A stretch of 64,000 nt of DNA from Dolomedes plantarius (Eukaryota; Arthropoda; Arachnida; Araneae; Dolomedidae): positions 92,742,733 through 92,806,732 of the forward strand of contig OU015498.1 in NCBI GenBank assembly GCA_907164885.2, given 5' to 3'. Shown here in pieces: positions 10,560-23,640 of this stretch. Under the pieces are notes generated by a model. It did no database searches, was not told the DNA's origin, and was given only the letters and a program-made list of their open reading frames with translations. The translations under genes were made by a program, and so were the position numbers. Position 1 is the stretch's first letter; every line of letters begins with the position of its first letter.

Positions 10560-11967
10560 TAGATGCTCACGGCGTTACAATGAAATTAGTGCACTTAAAG
10601 TAAATAATATGCAAGCACCTTACGTGCACTGCCAAGTTGATTCACATGATGTGGTTCAACCTGTTGAAACTGTGTGGTCAAATGTATTAACTTGTCCGAA
10701 CAGTAATCATTATTTTGAGAATAGTGAAAGTCGGGGTATTTTTCTGGCTTATAATGAAACTGAGTCTAGCTGGAATAATGCGGTAATTCCAGTACAAATT
10801 TCTGAAAATAGTGCCGATACTAATGCTAGTGGTTTAGAAAACAAATCTTCTGATACTTGTATTAATGTTATACCTGATATTTTAGATGATATTCACACAT
10901 CTGTTAATGAAGGAAATTTAGTAGATGACGAAGTATGTGTTACGGAAGTTAGTGAATACTTATTAGTTGACGACAATAAAAATGCTTTAAATGATAGTAG
11001 GAACTCGCTGGGTAATGATGTTATCGTTTCGGGTTCCCAGCCGAATGAGAGTGCTTTGGGCCAGGTTGATAATATGATCTTAAATGAAGTGCATGAAGAC
11101 CTGACTGAGAATCGGGATGAGGAGTTGGCACACAGTTATACTGTAAGTAGTTTAGCTGATGCTTCGGAAGTTATAGACGTAGTTTGCATTAAAACGCACG
11201 AGTACGAAAAGCTTAATCTTACTAAAACTGAAGCAGTATTAAAGAATTTAAATGGTAACGATTCTGATGTCGCAAGTTTTAAAGAGACTTTTTCGTCAAA
11301 AGAGGATAAAACTAAGGTTAAGGGTGATAAAAAACGAGAAAAAGCGCTTTCAGGTTCCAGAACTAAAACTGCTAATACTGAAGTAATTAAGTTTGTAAAC
11401 AATAAGTCGTATAATAACAAATACGAAAAACAGAGTCAGTTTGTTGAAAAACATGAAACAAGCGGCGAACCAATTTGTAAACGTATCATAAATGGCGAGT
11501 TAAAGCCAGTAACTAAACACGTTGGTGCGACGTATAAGTTTGAAAAAATAGAATCTGCATTAAAATTTAATGCCTGTACTCTAAAAAGTACGGAGAAAAG
11601 TAAAGTGTGCACTACAAAACCTCCATTAAAGGATGAACGTGGCACACATAAGGTACACAAGGTTATCAAAAGGAAGAATTACAATTCTAAAGGTCCTTTG
11701 CGTAAGTACAGGAAGCGGAAGATATCAGCCGCCCAGCAAGGTTGGCCTCCAACCAAGAGACCTCCTGTCCATCGTCAAGCCGGACCAGCGCCTCAGGACC
11801 AACGACCTGCTGCACGAAGGATGCCCACACGGTCAACGAACCCCTTTCCTAGGACTGCGACCATCAAGAAAGGTCCCACGGAATGGACAGACTGGTGCAA
11901 CGAAGTTGCTGCCTTCATGAACAAGTCTTGTATAGATTCTCTTATTCTATCCCACCCCCTTCAATAA
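10498..11967 (+). CDS. Unrecognised ~490-residue ORF inside LTR element
   Basis: A long frame overlapping the end of gag (open from 10429; likely read from about the C-run). It first continues the Gag tail (QNYTRVSNQQRNQYRGRNN), then runs through a long acidic, Asp/Glu/Asn/Ser/Val-rich region to about residue 260, then a Lys-rich region (KVIKRKNYNSKG, LRKYRKRK) and a Pro/Arg-rich end with TEWTDWCNEV. No membrane segment, signal peptide, protease DTG/DSG, RT YxDD or integrase HHCC/DDE motif was found. It occupies the place of pol. It could be a lineage-specific accessory ORF, an elongated Gag, or the remains of an internal replacement; that it stays open for ~1.5 kb suggests recent selection or a young insertion. 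I do not assign a function. Confidence 0.6.
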   Translation, partial: SRQNYTRVSNQQRNQYRGRNNRCSRRYNEISALKVNNMQAPYVHCQVDSHDVVQPVETVWSNVLTCPNSNHYFENSESRGIFLAYNETESSWNNAVIPVQISENSADTNASGLENKSSDTCINVIPDILDDIHTSVNEGNLVDDEVCVTEVSEYLLVDDNKNALNDSRNSLGNDVIVSGSQPNESALGQVDNMILNEVHEDLTENRDEELAHSYTVSSLADASEVIDVVCIKTHEYEKLNLTKTEAVLKNLNGNDSDVASFKETFSSKEDKTKVKGDKKREKALSGSRTKTANTEVIKFVNNKSYNNKYEKQSQFVEKHETSGEPICKRIINGELKPVTKHVGATYKFEKIESALKFNACTLKSTEKSKVCTTKPPLKDERGTHKVHKVIKRKNYNSKGPLRKYRKRKISAAQQGWPPTKRPPVHRQAGPAPQDQRPAARRMPTRSTNPFPRTATIKKGPTEWTDWCNEVAAFMNKSCIDSLILSHPLQ

Positions 11968-12494
11968 AATCGAAACAAACTGGTTTGAAATTCCCCATTG
12001 TATATACTGTGTAAACTTTTTGAGGGGATGGGGGTGAGCCACTGAAAAATAACGGCATACTGTTTTTTTATAAATTGTTGAAGGGGACATGTAGTTAATA
12101 GGAAAAAATACATGCTAACTACAGATAACAACTAACTAACTAATGTACTAACTTCACAAAACATAACACACGTGCATTATGAATTGGGGGAGAGCAGCTA
12201 CAAACAGTCAAGAAATGTCATGCTGTGCAATTGTGTTGACACTTTTAACTAAAATAGATTTTCTAGGGCGCAGTTTGCCAGCCCAGTATCCGCAACTCTG
12301 CAAATCCACTGTGTGTTGGTGTCACCTGGACCCTTCGGGGTTAGTTTTGTAAAATGGGAGTGGCGTTTTTCCCCCACACAACGTGTGAATGGTGTTTTGG
12401 CTTTGCCACCCATTATGTAAAAAGTCAGACCAGCACGCGTTTTCAATTAGTTAACTGAAGCCGTTCAGACCTCAGTTACCTAATTTTTTTTTTC

Positions 12495-12506
12495 GAGGGA
12501 GACCAA
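12495..12506 (+). promoter_or_regulatory. Polypurine tract
   Basis: GAGGGAGACCAA directly before the TG of the 3' LTR, after a T-run; the expected plus-strand primer site. Confidence 0.7.
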
Positions 12507-12977
12507 TGTAAGGTATACATAAGATTCGATTCACAAGAATCGAACTTTTGAGTGAATAAATTAAAGAAGCTTCTTGAGATATGCTAATTTCGGCATACGC
12601 GCTTGGTATAAATACCATGCAGCTTGATTAATAGAAAGGTTGTTAAGGTTGATAGATAAACGAGTTAAGGAAGCTACGAGGTAAGCAGCTCCAGGTGTTA
12701 ATCGGCGCTTGTGCTTAGGGGGCCCAAAGTTTACGTGGCAGAACTGCTGGTTTGACTCTCTAGTTTGTGAATATTGCAAAGTGTATTTTTATTGAATGCT
12801 AATATATATTCCGTACAAGTAGTACGTATACTTATTGCTGTAAAAGCAAATTCTATATGTGCAACGAATTCAATAAACATTGTTTCATGTATAAACTGTG
12901 TTTGTATCAAATTCATTTAGAGTGCCACTTCAAATTATATACACCCAAGTCTGGGTTGAAGTGCAATATTCTCTATA
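12507..12977 (+). repeat. 3' LTR
   Basis: 471 bp, collinear with the 5' LTR and followed by the ATCT duplication. Confidence 0.92.
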
Positions 12978-13164
12978 ATCTATATAACTTTTATATTATT
13001 ATGAAGGATGATCAGGTCAAGATCCGAACACCGTGAAACTAGTTCGAAGATTTTTATGACATTTCTCGGGTAATACGTTTGGAAGGAATAGTATCATCAG
13101 CACAAAATACTCATAAATATTTTCAACTCTTTATCGACTCTCTGGATTTTCCAACAGTTTTTAT

Positions 13165-13545
13165 AAATGAGCAGAAGAACAGGGTGCTTCTTCCCTTCCA
13201 GGGACGTTATTATTAGAACATATTCAGAGCAGGAGGGGGATGGGTTCGAAGGCATTTATCGACATCCACCTCGCTCTATATTCTCTGTGATTAACAATAA
13301 GGTGTCAAAGAAAAAAGGAAAACTGCATGAATCTCTTCGACATCACCTTTCGAATCTTTTTCAAGAGTGCAAACTCTACATCCCCTGAGGTTGTTTATCA
13401 AAAAAGGAATCGTATTCCATTTCAAACATTTCTCATCCAACACTCCCCCCTTGTTGCGAAGGATCGCTAAAAAACGAAACAGAGGAAGGAAGAGGATTTT
13501 CCATGAAATGAGCTATTCGGAGTAAGCTACAGTCAATTATGCAAA
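13165..13545. repeat. Diverged direct repeat, copy 1
   Basis: Shares a collinear series of blocks with 16160-16598: TGTCAAAGAAA, CTACATCCCCT, GGTTGTTTATCAAAAAA, CATTTCAAACA, CTCATC-AACACTCC and ACAGTCAAT. The two copies are 2.6 kb apart in the same orientation. No known family; the open frame at 13167-13388 is not preserved in the other copy, so this is unlikely to be coding. Confidence 0.7.
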
Positions 13546-14254
13546 TAAAAAACTGCCTGTTACTTCATTTATCATACATCGCAAGTATTTTCAGATATTT
13601 TTTTCTAGGAGAAAGAATGTGTTTTAATCAGCATCACTTGATAGAATTTGGTTTTATATCTCCGTATAAATATACTCTGATCAGAAATGAATTTAGTAAA
13701 GCGTAAATGGAGTAGCCATCTACAAAGATATGAGCTTTGCTTGCTTGTTTGTTTTTAAGTCGATAATGTAACTTAGTAATGGTAAAATATTAATGTTGAG
13801 AAGGAAATTTTAAAACAAGAATTTTGCGTAAATAGCTGTTTTATAGGTTTAAATATCCCGGTATATATAATCTTATGGACTTCTTGATACCTTCCGTTTG
13901 TCTTCCTTAAACAGAGGAAAAGGCAAATCAGTAAACTTTACTATTTCAAACATCGAAAATCTTTCTTATTTTGTTACTATTAATGACTTTCTCCATATAA
14001 ATAATAAGGTTTTGAAAATTTAATATTATGTAACAGGATTTTTTTTCAATAAACGCTTTAATCGGTATACTTCTCACCAAATTTCCTGCAGGAAATTTGA
14101 ATTTTTGTGCATGGTATCTTCACGAAAGTAGACAAGTACGTGTTAAATTTCTTTTCTGCTCGTCAGCTTAGTCATTGATAAATTCTAAAAATATGGAATT
14201 TTATTACACGAAAAAAACCAACCTAAGCTATAAGGTGTTATTATTATCTAGACC

Positions 14255-14290
14255 AGTGGTTCCAAATCTATGTCTATTTGCGTAGCCTTC
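14255..14290 (+). mobile_element. hAT-like terminal fragment (candidate)
   Basis: CAGTGGTTCCAAATC resembles the end of hAT MITEs such as 8116-8730. No partner end was found. Confidence 0.3.
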
Positions 14291-14434
14291 GGTAATTTTT
14301 TTCTGTAAATTTTTCAAAATATAAATTCTGTAGTTTCTATTATTTCAAATTTATATCTCGTTGCTCTAAATAAACAACCAATACTCATACAAAAAAAAGC
14401 TGTACAGTGAAAACGTTAATAAAATGTGTTTGTT

Positions 14435-14750
<316 letters not shown>

Positions 14751-15508
14751 CAGGGTGGTTATAAAAAACTTTGCCGATATATGGACCTCTAGAGACCGTT
14801 CCGTTCAACTGATCGAGATGAGATTTCAGATATAGTTATTCAGAGATATAAGCTCGGAATTCTGTGAACGGCAACAAAGTGGCGCTCACGGTTACAGATA
14901 TAGGTACAGAAACTCAAAATTTTCGAATGGCAACGCCCATTTTTTTTCCCGTCGCAAAATGCTCAGCGCTTGCGAAAACCCTAAATAGCGTTGGAACGGT
15001 ACGTGTATCACGAAAAATGGACGCGTTATGCACGCACAAAAAACAGCTCTGCGAACGGCCTACAAAAACACGATCGGGGCGCACAGAGGAAATTTGCATA
15101 TGACAGAGACAAGACACAATGACAACACAGATCGGACTGATGAAAACTTTTATTTGAATTACACATTTTCCACATGTGTGCCATCACCGTGTTTTTGTTT
15201 GCTGTTCGCAGAGATGTTTTTTGTGTGTGAATAACGCGCCCGTTTTTTGTGATACACGTACCGTTCCAACGCTCTTTTGGGTTTTTGCATGCGCTGAGTA
15301 TTTTTCAACGGGAAAATGTAGGCGTTGTCAATAGAAAATTTCGAGTTTCTATACCTATAACCGTATACGTGTGCGCCACTTTGTTGATGTTCACAGAATC
15401 CCCTGCTCACACCACTGAATAACTATATCTGAAATATCATCTCGATAGGTTGAACGGAACAGCAGCTAGAGGTCCATATATCGGCAAAGTTTTTTTATGA
15501 CCACCCTG
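14751..15508. mobile_element. Long-TIR fold-back element (Tc1/mariner-superfamily-like)
   Basis: The ends CAGGGTGGTTATAAAAAAC and its inverted counterpart are flanked by TA (14749-14750, 15509-15510). The left arm (14751 to about 15085) pairs with the right arm (about 15165-15508) almost throughout, with scattered substitutions, leaving a loop of under 100 bp. The element sits between two (TA)n tracts, consistent with TA-targeted insertion into a microsatellite. No transposase; short frames across the arms are accidental. A transcript would fold into a ~340-bp hairpin. Confidence 0.85.
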
Positions 15509-15690
<182 letters not shown>

Positions 15691-16159
15691 ATTTATTTTC
15701 AGATGCAACAAACTCAAACTAATAAACTACTGCTTTTTTGCAATGGAAGCAACATTTCTTATTCCATATTGATCCTTTTTTGCAATTAATCCTCATTACT
15801 TTTGCCCTCTCCAGGTTGCGATCCCCAAGCCTTCCCTACCAGAGTTGTTGGTCGAGCTTGGGTCAAAAAACCTCTATGATGGTATTCTACCAACAAAACC
15901 ATCCCGCTGATCAGTGCAAGACTTTTTTTTTCAATTATTTACCGCACAAGCAGTTTTCATGAAAATTCTGCGAACAAAATTTCGTGCAAAAAATTTTCAA
16001 GAAACATGATGTTGATAGTCCCACACCAAAAAAATTTTTTTCGACTTACAAAACATAAAATTATTAATGCACTTATACTGCAGCATATAAAACGCACCAA
16101 TATCTTCCGAATGTCCCAGCTCAAATTTGGTCGCAGACATTGCAACGGATTCTTATTAA

Positions 16160-16598
16160 CAACCAGACGAAGGAAGAGCTCCCCTTTTTACCCTTTTAAA
16201 GAATATTATTAGAATAAATTTTCAGCCAAAATATTCGAAGGGAACTTATCGATATGCACCTCGCTAAGGCTCCTCGGCGATTAACAGCGAAGTGTCAAAG
16301 AAATAAGAAGAAAAAAAAGTCTGCCAAAACTCCTAAGCTCTGCTCTCGCAATCCAGTGTGTTCATCTCTTCTACCCTTTTTCAACTCAAGTGCAAATACT
16401 ACATCCCCTCCGGTTGTTTATCAAAAAAAGGGAGTTTTATTTCATTTCAAACACGTCTCATCTAACACTCCTGAGGCATTCCTCTCTCAGGCGTAGCTAT
16501 TAGTGATCGTAAAAGTGTTTCTAAGAAAGGAATGGGAGAAAAATATTTTCCAGAAGACGAGTTGGGGTGAGTTGAACACAGTCAATAATACTTCGGAA
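16160..16598. repeat. Diverged direct repeat, copy 2
   Basis: Partner of 13165-13545. This copy holds roughly 55 extra bases in the middle (16320-16375). The open frame at 16254-16496 is not shared with copy 1. Confidence 0.7.
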
Positions 16599-16979
16599 AA
16601 TTAGCTGGTGCTCTGATCCTCGCTCTGCGATGAGGGGATATTTCCAGTAAATTTTGACACATAGGAGAAGATATTTTAACCAACAACGATTGTCAAAATT
16701 CAGAGTTTCCCTCGTCATATGCCCTGCAATTTCTGTGAAATGATGATAAATTGCATTTTTATTCATGTCATTGTTTTTACCACACAATAAAATAAAATAT
16801 TGTAGAATTATTTTCAGTTAAATCAAAAATTAAGAAACAAAATTCAATTGAAATAAATTAATCATTTGAAAGTAAAATTAACATCGTTTGGTTTCTGTTG
16901 ATTATAATTATGATAAACAGGAAAACTTTGTCATATGTTACTATAAATTATCTAATCATATTATTTTAACAAGCTATAA

Positions 16980-17808
16980 TCTATATATATAAAACAGTTC
17001 CGTAACTGTCTGACTGACTGACAGATAACTCACAGACCCAAAAGGCTAAAAGGCTGAAACAGCTAAAAGGCTAAAAGGCTGAAAGGCTAAACAGTCCTAA
17101 AAGGCTGAAATTTTGCATGGCGATTATTCTTATAGTGTAGATGTGTACTAAGAAAGATTTTTGAAAAATTCTTCTTAGATTTTTTTAAATTAAATGTTAT
17201 GTTTAAGTTGTTTTTGTAACTTTTTTAAGTTTGCATTTAAAATAATAATCTGAGGGTTATAAAATTTATATCACAAGAAACATCATAAAAATTCCTTTAG
17301 AATAAAATTTTTTTCGAATCTGTACCTCTATTTTCTGATTTTTGGGGAATTTTTAAAGATTAATTTTTAGAATTTATTAATTTATTAAATGCTGATCACG
17401 TGGTTTCTTTTCTTTTTTTGATACTTTAAATTAATTTTGCGTCACGTGCATGACAACGAAATAAATTGACAAAAAAAAAAATACGGTAAAAGATAAAATT
17501 TAACCACTAGACTAATTGAGAAGGAAGTTTTTAAAGATTTTAATTCAAATTAGTATGTTTTATGGATATTAAACATACAAATTAATTGCATACATTGACC
17601 GTTGTATTTAATTTGAATATTTTCTTCTACATTATTTTGTCTATAAAAATGTCCGTTACGATTTTTTTATAAATATATTTTTTTACATTAATTGCATACA
17701 TTGATAGTTGTATTTATTACAAATATATTTTTTTGCCATTAATTGCATACATTGACCATTGTATTTAATTTTTATATACTTCGTAGCGAAGCACGGGTAT
17801 TCAGCTAG
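16980..17808 (+). mobile_element. Non-autonomous Helitron, copy 3
   Basis: Begins TCTATATATATAAAACAG at 16980 and ends CTAG at 17805-17808, between A (16979) and T (17809). The terminal region reads CGTAGCGAAGCACG before the CTAG. Compared with copies at 2332 and 6543, the segment 17040-17115 has been expanded by tandem copies of an AAAAGGCT-type unit. No ORF. Confidence 0.88.
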
Positions 17809-17889
17809 TGTGGATGTAAATATCTTACATTAATCCAAATTATTAGGTCTGAATTTTTTAGTTCACAGATCCATTTTACGCTATCAATG

Positions 17890-18322
17890 TATAGAGAATC
17901 TATGCTCACTTCTACCCAGACTTGGGTGTATATAATTTGAAGTGGCACTCTATTTGAATTTTATACAAACGCAGTTTATACATGAAACAATGTTTATTGA
18001 ATTCGTTGCACATATAATTGGCTTTTACAGCAATAAGCATACGTACACTTGTACGGAATATAAATACAGCTTTCAAGAACAATATATTTTCTATACTCAC
18101 GAACAGTAAGTCAAACCAGCAGTACTGCCACGTAAACTTCTGGCCCGCTAAGCACTAGCGCAGGATAACACCTTTTCAACCTTAACAACCTCCCTTTTTC
18201 ATTAATGACGCTGCGTGGTATTTATACTAAGCGCGTATGCCGAAATTAGCATATCTAAAGCAGCTTCTTTAATTCACTCAAAAGTTCGATTCTTGTGAAT
18301 CGAATCTTGTGTATACCTTACA
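17890..18322 (-). mobile_element. Solo LTR of the 9289-12977 family
   Basis: A 433-bp minus-strand LTR, clearly homologous to 9289-9760 with about 40 bp of internal deletion and more substitutions. It is flanked by a 4-bp duplication AATG (17886-17889, 18323-18326), showing that it arose by LTR-LTR recombination of an inserted element. Confidence 0.9.
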
Positions 18323-18326
18323 AATG

Positions 18327-19738
18327 ATTAGCCATAACTTTAAAGAATAAATCAGCAACTCTAGTGCCACCTCTTCCCGATGATTGATTTTCCTTCTTCC
18401 CACACTATATAATACTTAAACGTTAAAAATCAAACAAATGTTTGATAAGTGTTGATCAAAATTTACATTTCCTACACAGAAATTAACAAAGGTTCGCAGA
18501 AGACCAAGCTCAAAACCTTAACCCGTCAGAATACTATTAGTTCATTAGATCAGTACCATACAGAAGCAAAACCTCCTCCCTGTGGGTTCCCACTCCTTTT
18601 CTTGAAAAATTTCAGAACCTGCCCTTCTTCTCCTTCATTTTAAAATTTGATTGAATTTACTACTACTTTGTTGAATTTTTTGCAAATAATTGTGCATGGT
18701 CAAGCTTAACTGTTTTTTAGCAGCTTATACGTACATGCATTGAAGGTAAGATTATATTCAATACCAATAAAAGAAATAAAAGTGAGAAATCAAATATAGA
18801 CGTCTCTGCCCCCCCTCCCCCCCAAAAAAAAAAATAAATAACGTTGAAATGAATATATTTTTCTTTGCAGAAAGAGCACTTAATTTTAGCTCAGTGCTCC
18901 AGAACTGTAAATCTGTTTTAAGTTCGCCATTTATGAGTACAACTCTACAAAATTTAATCGGTCCTAATATTGAATTAAGTTTTTTCAAGAACTCGACCAC
19001 TTAATTTATAAAGTTTGAGGTTGGGTGAGCGTTTTGAGCATTACGCTCAGACAAAGCAAGGGATTTATTCTACTGTTCTTCGCTGTCAGGGTTCAAAGCT
19101 ATGTTTGTGAGGAAAGAAGAGAGCATTTTATATTCTAAATGAAATATATTAAAGTGTAAGGAAATATAACGCTATTATAAACGTGTATCTTAAAAAATTG
19201 TAAGCCAGTAAATGTCCTCACTGCCTTGAACTTTAATACGAAGCAGTAAATTTAAAAAACTAAAAATTAAATACCCAAGCATTGAAATAATAAAAAAAAG
19301 TATTGAAATTAGAGTAGCTGAAAGAAGTATCCGATTGAGACTTTAAAAAGTCTAAAACTCGTGATTTCACAAACAAAAAAATGTTTGTATTTTCTGAAAA
19401 TTTTCATTCAATTTAGAATTGTCAAGAGTTTTGTGAAATAAAAATAAAATGCAGAAATTTTCTTCGATAAGCATAATAATAAAAAGCAACATAAATCAAA
19501 TGCGAAAAATTTTGTCTGGGCCGCATTTTTTCCACAATTATGATTTTGCTATACCACTGGTTTGCCCGGAAATAAAACTTGGAACCTTTTTTTTCTTCAG
19601 TACTGATCTCCTGTTCACTACACTACTAATGCATATCAGGATGTCAGTTAGTAAGTCTTTAATTTTACACTTCTGAGAGAGTTTAGTTGGTTCTCCGGTC
19701 AAAATCACTTCATTAGTTCGGACACCATACTAATAACT

Positions 19739-19742
<4 letters not shown>
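18327..19742. other. AT-rich spacer, no feature recognised
   Basis: Short open frames only (for example 18449-18643 and 18758-19000); none resembles a known protein. A C-run followed by an A-run lies at 18812-18832. Confidence 0.45.

Positions 19743-19803
<61 letters not shown>
19743..19803. repeat. (TA)n microsatellite
   Basis: Pure TA tract adjoining the CTAG end of the Helitron-like fragment. Confidence 0.95.
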
Positions 19804-19804
<1 letters not shown>

Positions 19805-20016
19805 TAGCATTATTGCCCGGCGTTGCCCGGGTAGATATATAGATATAAAATTTTTCATGCATTCCATCAAAAAAATGCTGGGCTGCACCCCCCGCTCTTC
19901 ATGTTCATCTGGCCAGACAGAATGTGCTTAGAGCGTTTCTACTGAAATGATATACCCAGTATTTTTTTGATGGAAAGCATGAAAAATTTTATATCTATAT
20001 ATATACCCGGGCAATC
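19804..20016 (-). mobile_element. Helitron-like 3' end, second family, with palindrome
   Basis: On the minus strand the sequence ends ...CCCGGGCAACGCCGGG, 8 nt, CTAG: a perfect CCCGG/CCGGG hairpin before CTAG, the Helitron 3'-end layout, with a different hairpin from the 2332/6543/16980 family. Immediately inside, 19823-19885 and 19954-20016 form an inverted repeat of about 63 bp around a 68-bp spacer. Coding content is absent. Confidence 0.55.
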
Positions 20017-20430
20017 ATTCTTTAAATATAATTTCATTAATTTTCTTATGCCTTAATATAACTAATGGACTAATAGTTCGGAATGAAAGTTATATGTCGT
20101 TATGTTTCTCTGTTTAAAGAGCTTTTCCTCCCACTGCTTAAAAAAACCCACAACTCTAAAAGATTTATCTTATATGATTTTACGGAATAAGTAATTCAAA
20201 TACATATCGTATGTTAACTCTGTTTCGCGAACTTAGGGGGAAAAGCCTGTAGAACTCTTAAACTTCTTCCCATTTTATGATCCTCAAACAATTAATATAT
20301 TTAGATCAACAGAAGACTTCCAAAAACTGGCCATGGGACAAACTTAATTTTTCTTTTTATTTCTTCTCTTTTTTTCCAAATTCTATTAAGTTCTATTAAT
20401 TTTGACGTCATTGTCTAACATTGTATAAAG

Positions 20431-20460
20431 CAGTGATTCTCAACCTTTTTAGACCCATGA
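20431..20460 (+). mobile_element. hAT-like terminal fragment (candidate)
   Basis: CAGTGATTCTCAACCTTTT, similar to hAT MITE ends. A C16-type run follows at 20500-20516; no partner end was found. Confidence 0.4.
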
Positions 20461-20569
20461 CTCCACTAAACGTAAGAAAAAAAAAATAAACACTTCACCC
20501 CCCCCCCCCCCCCGTCACCCCCAGACCAACTCTCAAACCACCCCCAGATGAACCCTCAGAACAAACCTC

Positions 20570-20805
20570 TTTTCCCCCGCATATCGAATTTGACTGGTTG
20601 TTGTGAAGGGGCTGTATCCACATTTAAAAGGTGCGCAAAAATCATTAAAAAATTAATTTTAAAAAAAACTAATTTAGCCCCAAATTTTGTTTTTCCTGAT
20701 TTAAGTTTCTCGGGTCCAAAACATTAACTGTGCTGAATTTGGTCCCGGTGGGTGAAACAGTCTATGATTCTATAGCGGACAAACAAACAGACAAGTTCTT
20801 ATATA
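20570..20805 (-). mobile_element. Fragment of dispersed element ending in (TA)n(TG)n
   Basis: Contains GACAAACAAACAGACAAG next to a TA/TG tract and a GGTCCCGGTGGGTGAAACAG block, a combination seen at the end of dispersed arthropod elements. It may be the other end of the element whose CTAG end lies at 19804, but continuity was not shown. Confidence 0.4.
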
Positions 20806-20807
20806 TA

Positions 20808-20838
<31 letters not shown>

Positions 20839-20850
20839 CTGTGTGTGTGC
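20805..20850. repeat. (TA)n(TG)n microsatellite
   Basis: Short TA stretch followed by about 20 TG/TC units. Confidence 0.9.
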
Positions 20851-21387
20851 GCACAGAACGAAAGAATATAGAGCATTAGTTCGTTCGTTCGTTATGCCAT
20901 AAAAATATTTCTTATTCCCAAACTTATTTAAATGTCCTATAAATTAATAATTTTATTAAATCCCTTAAACTTTTCTTAATTTTTATATTTACCCTCACTC
21001 AATCTTGGAGCTTAATATGTCTGGTGAGAAGCTCGAAGCTTAATATGTCTGGTAGACAGTCTAGTAGTTTTAGAATATAGAGCATTACCATATAAAGCAA
21101 TCCGTAACTTATTTGCTTACCTAATGACAATTCTGACCACAGGAAGCGTCCAACTGTAAAAATTTGGGATTGTATGTGATGTATAGTTGCGATTTTGCAT
21201 TTACCCACTTCAGGGAGACTTAGAGGAGGTTTTTTTGCAACCAAACCTCGGTACTCGCTCCTGGAAACGCAATGGTGAACGTGGGATGAAATTACTTAAT
21301 AAATCTATTGTTATGTATGAAACTTTGTTCTTTATTAAAGATCGACCACTGTAGACTACATATTTACGATGAAATTAAACTTTAGCC

Positions 21388-22640
<1,253 letters not shown>

Positions 22641-22652
22641 TATTCTGACTAC

Positions 22653-23022
22653 AGAGCACGGTGGCCCGGTTGGCAAAGGCGTCGAGCCAGTGATCTGAGG
22701 GTTGCGGGTTCGAGGCCGGTCGCTGACAAAATCCACCGTCGTGTTCACTAATGGTGGCCGGGGCACGTAAAATAGGTCGTGGTTGCAATGTCCTCCAAGT
22801 TCTCAAATTTACACCTCTGGGGGTGCTGGGTCAGATGGCTTGGTCCCGCCACTTGACTCGGTTCAAAATTTTTCGGACCATCAAACGGTGTAGTGTGGAC
22901 CCACCCCCTGTGGTGCTGCACCCGGGGCAACGCATGCGGAGAAGTGGTCTCCTGCTTCCGGCTCCCCCCCCCCTTCCCGGAGAAGAGCCTAGGCTCAGTT
23001 CTCCCAGCCATTAAAAAAAAAA
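22653..23022 (+). mobile_element. tRNA-derived SINE, family 3, with 13-bp TSD
   Basis: tRNA-like head with A box (GTGGCCCGGTTGGC) and B box (GGGTTCGAGGCC), a ~300-bp body, and a poly-A tail. The insertion is bounded by a perfect 13-bp duplication ATATTCTGACTAC (22640-22652, 23023-23035), the signature of LINE-machinery retrotransposition. Related to 25797-26141, which has a different tail. The open frames on both strands here are by-products. Confidence 0.92.
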
Positions 23023-23035
23023 ATATTCTGACTAC

Positions 23036-23600
23036 CCCTCCCCCTTTCATACCTGTTTTATTTTTTTTCACACCCTTTAGACTCAGACTTTTCCTATGTT
23101 TCGAGTTTTTTTTTGCGTACACCTTGGTAACTTTCTCGCCACTTTTCTGTATCTTGCATTTGCAATGCCACCCTTCCCATTTGCTCTGCTCTTGAACTGC
23201 AACACCTTCTGGCCGCCGTATATCCTGCCTTTGCTTACTATTTAAAGGATCTCCTGCTCTGTCATCTGAATGGCTAGAATGCTCTGATTTTAAATACCTC
23301 GGTCAGCATGAACGTTTGTGGCCATTCGGAACTAGCTTAAAACTAGGGTCATTTTAACATAATCTGATATAACAAAAAGCAAGTAGTAGGAGTGGTAAAT
23401 AAAAAGAAGTAGTTTCCCTGGGTAGCACTCGAGGAAACCAACATTTTTTTAAAAATCTGTTTGTGCTATTTCAATATGCTATTCTGTTATGCGTGTCATT
23501 TTGTTTGTGCTTCTTCCACGATATTTTTCTTATAAATTGGTATTTTAAATTAAAAAAAACATTTATTTATCACAAATGCCAGGCTTTAACAATTAAGTCA
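23036..23600. other. Spacer, no feature recognised
   Basis: Pyrimidine-rich on the plus strand up to about 23240 and unremarkable beyond. A GTTTGTGGCCATTCGGAA stretch at about 23310-23330 may be a scrap of a family 1 SINE body. Confidence 0.4.
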
Positions 23601-23640
23601 TTAACCGTCTGGCTTCCCAATATGTCTGAACAGTACATTT

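Larger units (their letters stand above)
9289..12977 (+). mobile_element. LTR retrotransposon with gag, without pol
   Basis: A complete structural unit: 5' LTR 9289-9760, primer-binding site at 9762, gag-like ORF, a second long ORF, polypurine tract 12495-12506, 3' LTR 12507-12977, and a 4-bp duplication ATCT (9285-9288, 12978-12981). LTRs start TG and end CTCTATA. The internal region is only 2.75 kb and shows no protease, reverse transcriptase, RNase H or integrase motif, so the element would need pol in trans. A solo LTR of the same family is at 17890-18322. Superfamily: a Gypsy-like type fits the gag style and 4-bp duplication, but without pol this is inference. Confidence 0.9.

Noticed and set aside
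9289..12977. Autonomous retrovirus-like element with pol or env
   Set aside because: No protease, RT, RNase H, integrase or membrane-protein signature in any frame of the internal region.
22748..23195. Coding genes on both strands (90-124 codons)
   Set aside because: They lie within or across a SINE bounded by a 13-bp duplication.
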